Of a stretch of 64,000 nucleotides of DNA, positions 17,300 to 26,172 are shown one piece after another. Under the pieces are notes generated by a model. The model was not told the DNA's origin. It searched no databases and saw only the letters and a list, made by a program, of their open reading frames with translations. How positions within the stretch are numbered: the first letter of the stretch is position 1; every line of letters begins with the position of its first letter. A program made the position numbers and the translations under genes. The stretch is from Methanosarcina mazei S-6 (GTDB taxonomy: Archaea; Halobacteriota; Methanosarcinia; Methanosarcinales; Methanosarcinaceae): positions 1,426,001 to 1,490,000 of the forward strand of contig NZ_CP009512.1 in assembly GCF_000970205.1 (NCBI RefSeq), in the 5' to 3' direction.

Positions 17300-18571
17300 T
17301 CAATTTTTATCAAATAACTTCCATATTTCGGTTTTTAAGTTAAATACTATAAGCAACCATCCTGCGAATATTAAAAAAAAAGTAACCCCTCTATATTTAA
17401 TCATAGTTTCATAATCCAAAAGCAGCATAAATAATGGTAAGAATAAACCAAGCAACGAAAATACAAATAACAATAAAAGGTTATTTTTTAGACTCATAAT
17501 GTCGCTATTTATTAGCATATTCTCTTTACTTGCAACGATATCTTTGTAAAATTCAAGCTCTACTTTTTTTATTGAAATCTCTTCTTTATAGCGAGAATAG
17601 TTTTCTAATTTTATTCTATCATTTTCGATGTCTTCTCTTGACATCATTTTTGGAAGAGGAGGTGTCATTAAACTTTCGTAGTTAATTGGTTGTGTCAGAG
17701 CTAAGCCAAAAAAAGGGTTCTTTTGACGTTTTGCTTCCTTTTTCTTAACCTCTAAAAATATATTATACCTTTCTTCAAAAATAGATCTGTTCATAAGTTT
17801 ATATTCATCATCTTTTATTGCTTTATCATAAAGTAACTTTGGGTCTGTTGGATTCTTCAAATCTATTGATCTTAACGAATCTTTTAAGTAACTATCAACT
17901 AGTTCTTCGGCGGCTTCTCTCACTTCCTCTAAATAATTGTCATTATACTCTTGTTCAAAGGCTTCTTTAGAGATATTTTTAAGTTCTTCGACTAATATAG
18001 ATTTTTTATAAACTGTCTCCAAACTTGGAGGATTATTTGGGTCTATTGTAAGTTTGATAAAATTTAAAAACTCTCTTACTGTATTGCAATCATTCTCAAA
18101 ATCTATATTACTAACATATTCCATTTTTGGCTTAATTTGCTGAGTTATTAAATCAATTCTCCTTTTATAATCAGAAATCTCATTATGAAGTTGGTCAATA
18201 AGAGATTTTTGATTTATAAGTTTCGTTGTTAGGAAAGCACCCATAAGCCCAACTATTGCGGCTGCACATTGAGCCGAAGAACTATAAAACCAATTTGGAT
18301 CTATTTTTATAGGTTCAGTTTGTGAAATTAAGTTTGTCGCGTTTTGTGTAATGTTCACCACTGAGTTTTTTAAAATAAGTGATGAATTTGTTAAAAGTTC
18401 TGAAGAGCTATTCGATACATTTGTAGAGAAGTTACTAATCGAGATATTATTAGCCAAGTAATCTTTCACTATTCGATTCATCTGCAATAAAGAAAACAAG
18501 TAATCTAAATATAAATTTCTATATTTTTCTGAGAACTGATATCTCAGTAGCACAAAGGTATTTTTGGGCAA
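17300..18571 (-). CDS. Casposon cargo: membrane protein with a cytoplasmic coiled coil
   Basis: 423 residues, family not recognised. An N-terminal region rich in Asn/Ser (NISISNFSTNVSNSSSEL) precedes one membrane helix (about 98-120, AAAIVGLMGAFLTTKLI). A long charged helical region (125-360) follows, then two closely spaced membrane helices at the C-terminus (about 366-386 and 393-413). The gene lies just inside the right casposon end and reads away from it. Base use is AT-rich like the PIN/ATPase cargo and unlike the chromosomal genes, suggesting transfer. A membrane effector role is a guess. Confidence 0.6.
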   Translation of the reverse strand: MPKNTFVLLRYQFSEKYRNLYLDYLFSLLQMNRIVKDYLANNISISNFSTNVSNSSSELLTNSSLILKNSVVNITQNATNLISQTEPIKIDPNWFYSSSAQCAAAIVGLMGAFLTTKLINQKSLIDQLHNEISDYKRRIDLITQQIKPKMEYVSNIDFENDCNTVREFLNFIKLTIDPNNPPSLETVYKKSILVEELKNISKEAFEQEYNDNYLEEVREAAEELVDSYLKDSLRSIDLKNPTDPKLLYDKAIKDDEYKLMNRSIFEERYNIFLEVKKKEAKRQKNPFFGLALTQPINYESLMTPPLPKMMSREDIENDRIKLENYSRYKEEISIKKVELEFYKDIVASKENMLINSDIMSLKNNLLLLFVFSLLGLFLPLFMLLLDYETMIKYRGVTFFLIFAGWLLIVFNLKTEIWKLFDKN

Positions 18572-18648
18572 TTGTAAAATTGATTTTTATTAATGTGCCT
18601 CTATAGAAACGAACAATTTTTGATTAGGGAAACTTTAGAAATGTAATA

Positions 18649-18704
18649 GTTGTGCAAAAAATCGTACAAAACAGCGTTGCGTTTTTTGAAGATACCTATT
18701 ACCC
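18649..18704 (-). repeat. Casposon right terminal inverted repeat
   Basis: Reverse-complement partner of 5636-5690, ending GATACCTATTACCC. It directly abuts the right copy of the 14-bp target duplication. Confidence 0.92.
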
Positions 18705-18718
18705 AAAAATTAAGTGCG
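18705..18718. repeat. Casposon target-site duplication, right copy
   Basis: AAAAATTAAGTGCG, identical to 5622-5635. Its last four bases are the 3' terminal bases of tRNA-Leu(CAG) on the minus strand, so the tRNA gene is preserved on this side. Confidence 0.9.
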
Positions 18719-18799
18719 AGAGGTGCGATTCGAACGCACGAACTCCTACAAGACCAGGCTCTGAACCTGGCGCCTTTGACCTGGCTGGGCAACTCTCGC
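18715..18799 (-). tRNA. tRNA-Leu (CAG)
   Basis: Minus strand, 85 bases. The acceptor GCGAGAG pairs with CUCUCGC, with discriminator A; the anticodon stem CCAGG/CCUGG closes loop UUCAGAG (anticodon CAG). It has the long variable arm of class II tRNAs and T loop UUCGAAU. CCA is not encoded. A TATA-like element (TATATTATATTTA on the minus strand) lies about 25-35 bases upstream. This is the casposon target. Confidence 0.95.
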
Positions 18800-18846
18800 A
18801 TGTTGGTGTGTTTACAGTTAAATATAATATAGTCCTATATGTAATT

Positions 18847-18888
18847 CTCTGAATCCAGCGCCTTTGACCTGGCTGGGCAACTCTCGCA
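18847..18888 (-). pseudogene. 5' half of a tRNA-Leu (CAG) gene
   Basis: On the minus strand this reads as a tRNA-Leu from the base before position 1 to the end of the anticodon loop (UUCAGAG), then stops abruptly and runs into AT-rich DNA. The first ~31 bases equal the intact tRNA at 18715-18799; the 5' anticodon-stem strand differs (CUGGA against CCAGG), so it comes from another Leu tRNA version. It lies 47 bases upstream of the intact gene and looks like an old recombination scar. Confidence 0.7.
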
Positions 18889-19056
18889 CGATGTGGCTTA
18901 TGTTCAGCAGCACATAGTAGTGCTCTTTGTTCTTATACTTTTTCCTTGAAAGCCTTCTCGGAAGGTGAAAAAACCCGATAACTTCTAATATATATTTATT
19001 TCATATGAGTCCTCTCAATCATAGAGGAGAAATATAGAGGAGAAATTGATGAAATT

Positions 19057-19965
19057 TTATCTCATCAATTTCAGGATAAGGGCTTTCTGCGCGTGAAGGC
19101 GGTTTTCTGCCTCTTCGAAGATCACGGAGTTTGGGCCGTCCATAACTTCGTCCGTGATTTCAAGGCCTCTCCTGGCAGGAAGGCAGTGCATTACTATTAC
19201 ATCCGGTTTTGCGACTCCGAGGAGTTCGGTGTTGACCTGGAAAGAACCAAAATCTTTCAGGCGCTTTTCCTGCTCTGCTTCGTCCCCCATGGAGACCCAG
19301 ACATCAGTATAGATTATATCTGCGTCTTTTGCGGCAGTTTTGGGGTCATCTGTTATTGAGAATTTGCCTCCCAGGGCTTTCGCTTTCTCGAGGAACTCGG
19401 CTCCGGGTTCGTAACCTTCAGGGCAGGCAATGACAAACTCCATTCCCATGATTGCAGAGCCCAGGAGAGCGGAATTGCAGACATTGTTCCCGTCTCCTAT
19501 CCAGGCGAACTTCAGGCCTTCAAACCTGTTTTTATATTCCATGATGGTCATGAAATCGCCAAGGATCTGGCATGGGTGTTCCCGGTCCGAGAGGGCATTT
19601 ATCACGGGTATGGTCGAGAATCTGGCAAGCTTTTCCACGGTGTCATGGCTCATAACCCTTGCCATGATCCCGTGCAGGTATCCCGAAAGGGTCCTGGCTG
19701 TATCTTCAATTGTCTCACCTCTTCCTACCTGGATATCCCTGGAGTTAAGGTAAAGGGCGTGTCCTCCGAAATCGCTCATTGCAACCTCAAAGGATACCCT
19801 TGTCCTTGTGGAGGATTTTTCGAAAATCATTCCAAGGCTTTTATGTTTCAGGTACTCGGTAGGTTCTCCCGCCTTACGTTTTTTCTTCAGGTCCGCTGCC
19901 GATTCAAGGAGTTCGTATATCTCCTCCCTGGACAGGTCAGTTATAGAAAGTACATCTCTCTTCAT
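19057..19965 (-). CDS. argF: Ornithine carbamoyltransferase
   Basis: Catalyses ornithine + carbamoyl phosphate to citrulline in arginine synthesis, in the cytoplasm. The carbamoyl phosphate loop [10 protein letters not shown] is near residue 50, [11 protein letters not shown] near 131 and the ornithine-site motif MHCLPARRG near 260. The usual length for the family is about 305; the start at ATG 19965 ([11 protein letters not shown]) gives 302 residues, while the upstream ATG adds 18 residues outside the family core. It lies alone on the minus strand; purD follows upstream with its own promoter gap. Confidence 0.95.
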   Translation of the reverse strand: MKRDVLSITDLSREEIYELLESAADLKKKRKAGEPTEYLKHKSLGMIFEKSSTRTRVSFEVAMSDFGGHALYLNSRDIQVGRGETIEDTARTLSGYLHGIMARVMSHDTVEKLARFSTIPVINALSDREHPCQILGDFMTIMEYKNRFEGLKFAWIGDGNNVCNSALLGSAIMGMEFVIACPEGYEPGAEFLEKAKALGGKFSITDDPKTAAKDADIIYTDVWVSMGDEAEQEKRLKDFGSFQVNTELLGVAKPDVIVMHCLPARRGLEITDEVMDGPNSVIFEEAENRLHAQKALILKLMR

Positions 19966-20133
19966 CGTCTCAAATCCCGACTTCTTTACGGCTGAGTTTA
20001 AACTTCTGGCTGAAACCAAACTTTAAATCTGGGCTTTATTTCCAGGCTCTGTTTTGTTTCCAGGCTTTATTATTACTGCATAGTACTTATTTACACATAT
20101 TTAGATGCGGCACTTATGCATAGTTTTTAACAA

Positions 20134-21435
20134 TCAGCCTCTAAGTTCTTTCATATGGTCTATTCTTTTCTGGATAAGACTCGCTGTGCCTATATCTCTC
20201 CTGAAGAAAAGTTCACCCTGAATATTTTCAAGAGCATTCTGAGCGACTTTCTCTGCAGCCTCTATTGTTTCTGCACACCCGACAACAGCAACGGCGCGGG
20301 AAGTGGTGGTATAAATTTTCCCTTCTTTTTCATACACACTTGCATAGTAAACTGAAGCTTCCCCTATATCTCCTACAATCACTTCGCTGTCTTTTTTCGG
20401 GTTATCCGGGTAGCCTGCAGGAACTGCGTATTTGCAGACTGTAGCTTTCCTGCTGAATTTCACAGGCAGGTCTCCAAGGGTTCCTTTTGTCACGGCAGAC
20501 ATTATTTCTACAAAATCAGTCTCTATAAGGGGAATAACGTTCATGGCTTCAGGATCTCCGAACCTGGCATTGAACTCCACGACTTTTGGGCCTCTGGATG
20601 TAAGGATAAACTGCCCGTAAAGAATCCCCTGGTATCCCGTTCCGGTTTCCTCACGAAGGGCTGTTACGGTATGCTGCATAATCTTTTTTGCCTTCTCGAT
20701 ATCTTCCGGGACCATGAAAGGAAGGATCTCTCCTGCATCCGTGTAAGAGCCCATGCCGCCAGTATTTGGCCCGATGTCCCCTTCATAAGCCCTCTTATGG
20801 TCCTGCACTGCAGGGAAAAAGGCAAGGTTTTTTCCGTCAACAAAAGCCTGGAGGGTAAATTCTTCTCCTATGAAACGCTCCTCAATAACAACAGGTCCCT
20901 TTTCCAGAAGCTCGCTTGTGTATTCCCTGGCAGCTTTGATGTCAGGTAGCTGGTCGCCCATGACTTTTACACCTTTGCCGCCTGTAAGTCCCGAGGGCTT
21001 AACTGCAACGTCACCAAGCTTTTCAATGAAAGCGTGTGCAGGAGCTTCTTCCGTAAAAACCTCATAGGCAGGGCAGCCTTCGATCCCGTATTTCTTCATG
21101 AAATTTCTTGCCCACGCCTTGTCAAATTCAATAATTGCACAGGCTTTTTTAGGTCCTACAACGGGAATTCCGGCATCCCATAGGGCATCTGCAACTCCTG
21201 CTGCAAGGGGAGCTTCAGGCCCCACAAAAGCCATTTCTATCTTCCTGGCTTTTGCATATTCGACAACTTTTTCAACCTCTGTTTCTTTTTCGAGCAGGAA
21301 GTCCTCACAGAGGGCGGCAATTCCCGGATTTTTCTTTGCCATTAACGCATAAAGGATTGGGTTATGCTTGCTTTTCTTAATTCCTTCGGCAATAGCGTGC
21401 TCCCTTCCGCCGCCGCCGATAAGCAAAATTTTCAT
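20134..21435 (-). CDS. purD: Phosphoribosylamine-glycine ligase
   Basis: ATP-grasp enzyme of purine synthesis that joins glycine to phosphoribosylamine to make GAR. The N-terminus has the glycine-rich loop [15 protein letters not shown]. The ATP-grasp core contains [32 protein letters not shown] and [26 protein letters not shown] supplies metal ligands. About 433 residues, normal length. An AAGGAGA ribosome-binding site on the minus strand favours the second ATG (21435) over the one two codons upstream. Confidence 0.95.
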
Positions 21436-21441
21436 TTTCAT

Positions 21442-21901
21442 TCTCCTTGTTCAAAAAAATTTATTTTTCAATTGAAATTTGTTCTTAATGCCTTTGAGGA
21501 AATATCGTGAAAAAAAAGGTAATGGATTATGGAACTCACAAGACCTTTCTTTCAATTTAAAAATATTTTCATTTTTATAAATGATATTTTTAGCCAGCAA
21601 CACAATAAAGGATTTCCTAATTCTCTATTTCTTTTGATAAATATCTTCTCATTGTTAAGCTTCTTATTTATATAAAAATCCTGCAAGTTTTAATTTCTCT
21701 TTAGAGTCCTGTTTTTTATCTTCTTTAATATCTTTCTCTTAATACTTTTTATCAGTTTAGGATTGGAATAATCACACTTTAAGCCTATCAACTGAATGCA
21801 AAAGTAGAAACATTCCAAGTATCTATAAAAACATAAAATCTAATTTACCTGAGATCTGCTAAATATAAAAAATGAACCAGATTCTTCAAAAGGTGACATC
21901 T
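21442..21901. other. Intergenic region, purD / CMD gene
   Basis: AT-rich, about 460 bases between two divergent genes. It must hold both promoters; several TATA-like runs exist (for example TTTATATAA near 21668), but no clear operator or hairpin. A GGTGA ribosome-binding site at 21891-21895 serves the next gene. Confidence 0.5.
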
Positions 21902-22213
21902 ATGAATCAAAATCCGTATGAGATCTTCCAGAACGAATGCCCGGAAGTTGCAGCACGTTTTAACGACCTCATTGAAGCGCAAAAGGCTTTAAAAGGTCTC
22001 GATGCTAAATCAAAGCAGCTAATCAACATCGCTATCCAGACAGCTAACCGAAACCCAAGAGGTGTGCAGATGCATGCCATGATGGCAAAGAACGAAGGCG
22101 CAACTCGCGATGAAATTGTCGGCGCTGTGGTATTAAACCTTCATCATTCCGGTTTTGCATCAGTTCTTGACTGCCTGCCTGCTGCAATAAAAGGTTTTGA
22201 AGGTAAATTTTAA
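21902..22213 (+). CDS. Carboxymuconolactone decarboxylase-family protein (AhpD-like fold)
   Basis: 103 residues from ATG 21902, preceded by a GGTGA ribosome-binding site; an upstream ATG at 21872 lacks one. The core LDAKSKQLINIAIQTANRNP, then MHAMMAKNEGATRDEIVGAV and LNLHHSGFASV, is the CMD helical fold. The CxxC pair of AhpD-type peroxidase partners is missing: the site reads NRNPRGVQMH, keeping only the His. So a thiol-disulphide role is unlikely and the substrate is unknown. Confidence 0.8.
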   Translation: MNQNPYEIFQNECPEVAARFNDLIEAQKALKGLDAKSKQLINIAIQTANRNPRGVQMHAMMAKNEGATRDEIVGAVVLNLHHSGFASVLDCLPAAIKGFEGKF

Positions 22214-22290
<77 letters not shown>

Positions 22291-22367
22291 ACTGTCATTA
22301 TTATTCCAATTTATAAGGATCCTAATTTTATTAAATAGAGATTCAGGAAAGTGCTACTGCACTTTCT

Positions 22368-22931
22368 TTATTTCAACAGGTCGCTTGCACTTACAAGAGG
22401 CACAAGTTCGACATCTGCTTCTTTCAGTTTTTCCCCTGCCCCTTCTTCTCTGTCCACTACTGTGATAACGTATTTTAAACTGGCTCCTGCTTCTCTGACA
22501 ACCTCGATCGCATCTCTCACCGAGCCCCCGCTGGTTGTTACGTCTTCAAGCATTACAAGCCTGTCCTCGGGTTTCAGGTCTCCAACAAACCTGCTTTTTG
22601 TGCCGTAGTCCTTGACGGATTTTCTCACAATCAGAAGTGGGAGTTCAGTCTCCAGGGAAACAGCGGTTGCCAGAGGGACTCCTCCGAGTTCCACACCTGC
22701 AACTGTATCCACATCCATTTCTTTTATCCTGAGGGCTGCCTGCCTGGCAATTATTTTCAGGGTTTTCGGGTCCGTGCTGGCTTTCTTGATGTCTATATAA
22801 TACTTGCTTTTCTTTCCCGAAGCAAGTGTGAAGTCCCCGTAACGGACAGCTCCGCAGGCTTTCAGGGCTGCGATAAGTTCCTGTTTCTGTTGTTCAAAAT
22901 TATTTCCTGTTTCTGAATTTGTTTTGCTCAT
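22368..22931 (-). CDS. pyrE: Orotate phosphoribosyltransferase
   Basis: Pyrimidine synthesis enzyme converting orotate and PRPP to OMP. 187 residues. The PRPP-binding motif VMLEDVTTSGGSVRDAIE lies near residues 125-142; LASGKKSKYYIDIKK and VAGVELGGVPLATAVS are the other family blocks. A short hydrophilic N-terminal extension (about 13 residues) is present. A GGTGAG ribosome-binding site precedes the ATG. carS lies about 90 bases upstream on the same strand and may be co-transcribed. Confidence 0.95.
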   Translation of the reverse strand: MSKTNSETGNNFEQQKQELIAALKACGAVRYGDFTLASGKKSKYYIDIKKASTDPKTLKIIARQAALRIKEMDVDTVAGVELGGVPLATAVSLETELPLLIVRKSVKDYGTKSRFVGDLKPEDRLVMLEDVTTSGGSVRDAIEVVREAGASLKYVITVVDREEGAGEKLKEADVELVPLVSASDLLK

Positions 22932-23020
22932 TTTCTCACCGGTATTTGCAGCCTTATTAATGCTATATGTGTTTTCTTAGATTTTTCCTGTAAGGATATT
23001 ATTAAATTCCCCGGAAATTT

Positions 23021-23548
23021 TCACCACGGTTCTTTCTTTACACCTATAAAATATCCGATTATGTTTGTCGTAAGATGTAGTAGAGGCGTTATTATAATAA
23101 CTGTAAGCATGATTCCCGGAGTAAAATTACTCACGAACCACTCCGGGGCAGCAAGGTATGTAAATACCCAGGCTCCGACCACAAAGTCAAGCTGGTCCAC
23201 GAGAGGCAGTGACGCTCCCCTTTTCAGTCCCATCCTGCGTTTGAAAAAGCTCTTGAACATGTCCCCGAAAAGCGCACCTGAAGCAAGGGCAAGCACAACT
23301 ATCAACGAACTTGTATAATCCGGGCCGAATCCGGGCATTTCGATTCCCAGTATCTCAAACCCTCTGAAACTCAGCCATACCTCAACACAGCCTGCAAGAA
23401 ACCCGCAAAATATGCCTGAAAAGAGCCCTCTATATGTCTTTCCGTCTCCGAGGATCCTTCTCCCGTCTTTATATGTCCTGCCTCCATCAATCGGTTTTCC
23501 GCCCCCGAAAACAGCTGCGAAGGGATTGGAAAGGTAAGCAGGGATCAT
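23021..23548 (-). CDS. carS: CDP-archaeol synthase
   Basis: Membrane enzyme that activates unsaturated archaetidic acid with CTP for archaeal phospholipid synthesis. The family motifs YLSNPFAAVFGGGKPID, GDGKTYRGL and LKRGASLPLVDQLDF (the CDP-alcohol binding end) are clear, with four or five membrane segments. The ATG at 23548 starts in the middle of a hydrophobic segment. The frame stays open upstream and would add ELIIKAFWL, which looks like the missing first helix, but has no ATG, GTG or TTG; the true start may be a non-standard codon near 23578. Confidence 0.9.
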   Translation of the reverse strand: MIPAYLSNPFAAVFGGGKPIDGGRTYKDGRRILGDGKTYRGLFSGIFCGFLAGCVEVWLSFRGFEILGIEMPGFGPDYTSSLIVVLALASGALFGDMFKSFFKRRMGLKRGASLPLVDQLDFVVGAWVFTYLAAPEWFVSNFTPGIMLTVIIITPLLHLTTNIIGYFIGVKKEPW

Positions 23549-23827
23549 CAGCCAGAACGCTTTGATTATCAGCTCTATCGTGGTATCATCTCTTTAATTC
23601 CTTGTTACTTTTTTCCGGGGCAGAAGTTAATCCTTCCCACACCCTTATCCATCTTATTTTTTTCTTCATAGCCAGCAAAAGATGGAGTAATTAAACTCTC
23701 GCTGTTTTCTTCAGAAATCCTTTATTTTCATGTATGTTTAAATAATGGGCTTAAGTAAATATTATCCCTATTTAATTGTATTTATTTTATTAAGTTGTAT
23801 ATTTTATTCACACTCTCAAGGTTTTTT

Positions 23828-24817
23828 ATGAAAAGACTGAATGATATCCTTACACTTCGAAACACTCTATTTGCTACAGTCTCGGTGCTGACCCTGCTTG
23901 CCGCCCTGATCACGATGGGGCTTTTAACCCCTTTTATCGTCAGGCTCGGTACAGGAGAAGAAATTCTTCTTGATGCCGCTTATTTTAATTTGCGGGCAGC
24001 TCTGCCCACTCTTGCCCTTGTAATGCTGCTCACCCTCTGCCTCCTCATAAAGAGTGCAGGGAAAAAGGCAGGCCTCCTGGTATTTGGGCTGGGAATTGCA
24101 GGGTCCGCATTTTCGGCTGCATTTTCCCTGTTTTCCAGTCTGCCTGTTAATATTTCTTTTCCGGTCCTTATAGCGGCATTTTTTGCAGTTGTATACAGAC
24201 TTCTTTCTTTAAAGGAAAAAAGCCTGAAAGGAATTCTCCGGAAAGCAGGGCCTCATATTATCCACCTGGGGGCAGTCCTGCTCCTTGTCGGGATCATATT
24301 CAGCACAAATATGAACCTTGAGGATTCTGCAGTGGTACCTGTCGGAGAAATGGCTACTTTTAAGCCTATGGGTTACAGCGTCCTTATCACTGATATAATA
24401 TCCGGGGTCGAAGGGGAACCCTATGGCGGTCATTCTGGTTCTTCTTACGTAAGCACGATTTATTTTGATGTGTACAGATGGGGGCAGCCTTTTGACAGCG
24501 GGCAGGTAAGGTATATAAGCGACTTTAAATGGCAGCAGTCCTACACCGAGACCTATATCCGCAGGGGGCTTCTGGAAGAACTTTTTATCGCCCCTAAATC
24601 CATAGACACGGAAGCACGGGCCGTGGAACTTTACATTCGAAAGGTGCCTTTTATGAGCTCTCTCTGGGGAGGGTTTTATCTGATGGTGCTGGGAGTTCTG
24701 ATCCTTTTCATTTCGGGTTCTCTGGAAGGGGAAAAAGCACTCCAGAAAATGAGCTTTGCGGAAACTGTCCTTTCGAAAGAGCTTCCTGAGGAAATAAAAA
24801 CGAGAACTGAAAAATGA
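23828..24817 (+). CDS. CcmF C-terminal-part protein (cytochrome c maturation)
   Basis: 329 residues from ATG 23828, preceded by AAGG. Four membrane helices, a soluble segment (about 170-275) and a last helix near 285-305 followed by a hydrophilic tail. The arrangement HIIHLGAVLLLVGIIFST, a beta-rich loop with TFKPMGYSVLI, then a final helix, matches the C-terminal third of CcmF. It is followed after 60 bases by the WWD-domain gene, so one CcmF function is split over two genes in reversed order. The role would be haem ligation to apocytochrome c outside the membrane. Confidence 0.7.
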   Translation: MKRLNDILTLRNTLFATVSVLTLLAALITMGLLTPFIVRLGTGEEILLDAAYFNLRAALPTLALVMLLTLCLLIKSAGKKAGLLVFGLGIAGSAFSAAFSLFSSLPVNISFPVLIAAFFAVVYRLLSLKEKSLKGILRKAGPHIIHLGAVLLLVGIIFSTNMNLEDSAVVPVGEMATFKPMGYSVLITDIISGVEGEPYGGHSGSSYVSTIYFDVYRWGQPFDSGQVRYISDFKWQQSYTETYIRRGLLEELFIAPKSIDTEARAVELYIRKVPFMSSLWGGFYLMVLGVLILFISGSLEGEKALQKMSFAETVLSKELPEEIKTRTEK

Positions 24818-24877
24818 AATTAAATAGAACCGGGCTGGTAAAACAATGCATGACACGGGTGTGCAGATGGTGATTGT

Positions 24878-25939
24878 ATGAATACTGGAATGGGGCTCAT
24901 CTGGATAGCCGGAGCTTCAGGGCTGCTTGCTTTTTTTACTTCCCTGCTTTACTTCTTGAAGCAGGATAAAAAATTTATGATCCTCTCACAAAAACTGGAA
25001 TTTGCAGCAGGAGCAGGAATAATCATTGCGATATCCCTGCTTGTTTATCACTTAGTTGGGGTTGATACCGAATACGGTTATGTTTTTCAACACTCCAGCG
25101 CTGACCTCGCCTTGAAGTACAGGTTCTCAGCACTCTGGGCAGGTCAGGAAGGGTCTTTTCTGGTCTGGACAGGCTTTATCTTCATAATGATTGCAGCCAC
25201 GCGTTTCACACGAGCAGGAAAAGTACTCGGAGAGACGGAGCTTTTTGCACTTATGAAGTCAGTTTCCCTATTTGTAGCTTCTGCATTTTTGCTTCTTCTG
25301 GTATTGAAAAATCCTTTCTCAATGTATTATCTAACATGGGCAGGAGTGCCTGAAGTTACAAACTGGAATCTGTTTGCAGAGCCTTTTGTTGCTTCTTACG
25401 GACAGGGCATGAACCCTTTGCTCAGGAACTTCTGGATGGCCATACACCCCCCTCTTCTGTTCCTTGGCTATGCAGCTTTTACCCTTCCTTTTGCTGCTGC
25501 AATTTCAGGTCTTATCCTCAGGGACAGCAGGTGGCAGGAATTTGCAACCGGATGGATGCGTGTTTCCTGGTTCTTCCTTACAATGGGGATAGGTTCTGGA
25601 GCCTTCTGGGCGTATGAGGTACTTGGCTGGGGTGCCTGGTACTGGACCTGGGATCCGGTCGAGACTTCCTCGCTTATCCCCTGGCTTACAGCAACGGCTT
25701 ATCTGCATGCAAAATTACGGTTCCGCAATGATGAGTACGGCTTCATGCTCCCTATGCTTGCCCTTGTTTCTTTTATTCTGGTAATTTTCTCGACTTTTGT
25801 CACAAGAAGCGGGCTGTGGGTATCTGTCCATTCATGGCAGGACTTCACAGCAGAAGGGATGGTTATTGCTCTATTCCTGATTATTATAGCGGGTTCAAGC
25901 ACAATTCTTCTGGTCAGAAAGTATTTCAGTGAGGATTAA
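24878..25939 (+). CDS. ccmF: CcmF N-terminal-part protein with WWD haem-handling motif
   Basis: 353 residues with about nine membrane helices. The hallmark WWD segment WGAWYWTWDPVETSSL is near residues 245-260. Histidine-bearing loops (YVFQHSSADL, MAIHPPLLFLGYA, GLWVSVHSW) fit the haem-handling protein family shared by CcmF and CcmC. Length is about half of bacterial CcmF; the missing part is the upstream gene. GGTGAT precedes the ATG. Methanosarcina make multihaem c-type cytochromes, so a maturation system is expected. Confidence 0.82.
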   Translation: MNTGMGLIWIAGASGLLAFFTSLLYFLKQDKKFMILSQKLEFAAGAGIIIAISLLVYHLVGVDTEYGYVFQHSSADLALKYRFSALWAGQEGSFLVWTGFIFIMIAATRFTRAGKVLGETELFALMKSVSLFVASAFLLLLVLKNPFSMYYLTWAGVPEVTNWNLFAEPFVASYGQGMNPLLRNFWMAIHPPLLFLGYAAFTLPFAAAISGLILRDSRWQEFATGWMRVSWFFLTMGIGSGAFWAYEVLGWGAWYWTWDPVETSSLIPWLTATAYLHAKLRFRNDEYGFMLPMLALVSFILVIFSTFVTRSGLWVSVHSWQDFTAEGMVIALFLIIIAGSSTILLVRKYFSED

Positions 25940-25996
25940 ATAAGCAGCCCAGGTAATGTATTGTGAGGAAATTCTCTGGGAAGCAAGTTCACTTGA

Positions 25997-26172
25997 AAAT
26001 AAAGGAGATTAATTGAGAAGTGAAGCATATTAATCGAAATCAAAAAAATTAATTGAAAAGTAACTGGAATTGATTGAACATTAAAGCAAATTGATTGAGA
26101 ATCAAAGCAATAATTGAAAACCAAAGCAGTTAATTGAAAATCAAAGCAATAATTGAAAATTAACTGAAATTA
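25997..26172. repeat. Degenerate short repeats, AATTGAAAATCAAAGCA type
   Basis: Around nine imperfect units of 17-21 bases built on AATTGAAAAnnAAAGCAAT follow the ccmF stop codon. They vary in length and sequence, so this is an old decayed tandem array, not a CRISPR. Confidence 0.6.

Larger units (their letters stand above)
5636..18704. mobile_element. Casposon (Cas1-dependent self-synthesising transposon), 13.07 kb
   Basis: The element is bounded by ~55-bp inverted repeats (5636-5690 and 18649-18704) and an exact 14-bp direct repeat. It carries the hallmark set: a Cas1 integrase with a C-terminal helix-turn-helix extension, a family B DNA polymerase, an HNH nuclease, and HTH/RHH proteins. 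There are no CRISPR repeats and no other cas genes. Insertion is at the 3' end of tRNA-Leu(CAG), leaving that tRNA intact at the right end. Two later insertions (IS1634-type in the PIN gene, IS630-type in polB) sit inside it. Cargo is an ATPase-PIN module on the left arm and a membrane coiled-coil protein on the right arm. Casposons are described in Methanosarcina mazei; assignment to that group is inference. Confidence 0.93.
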
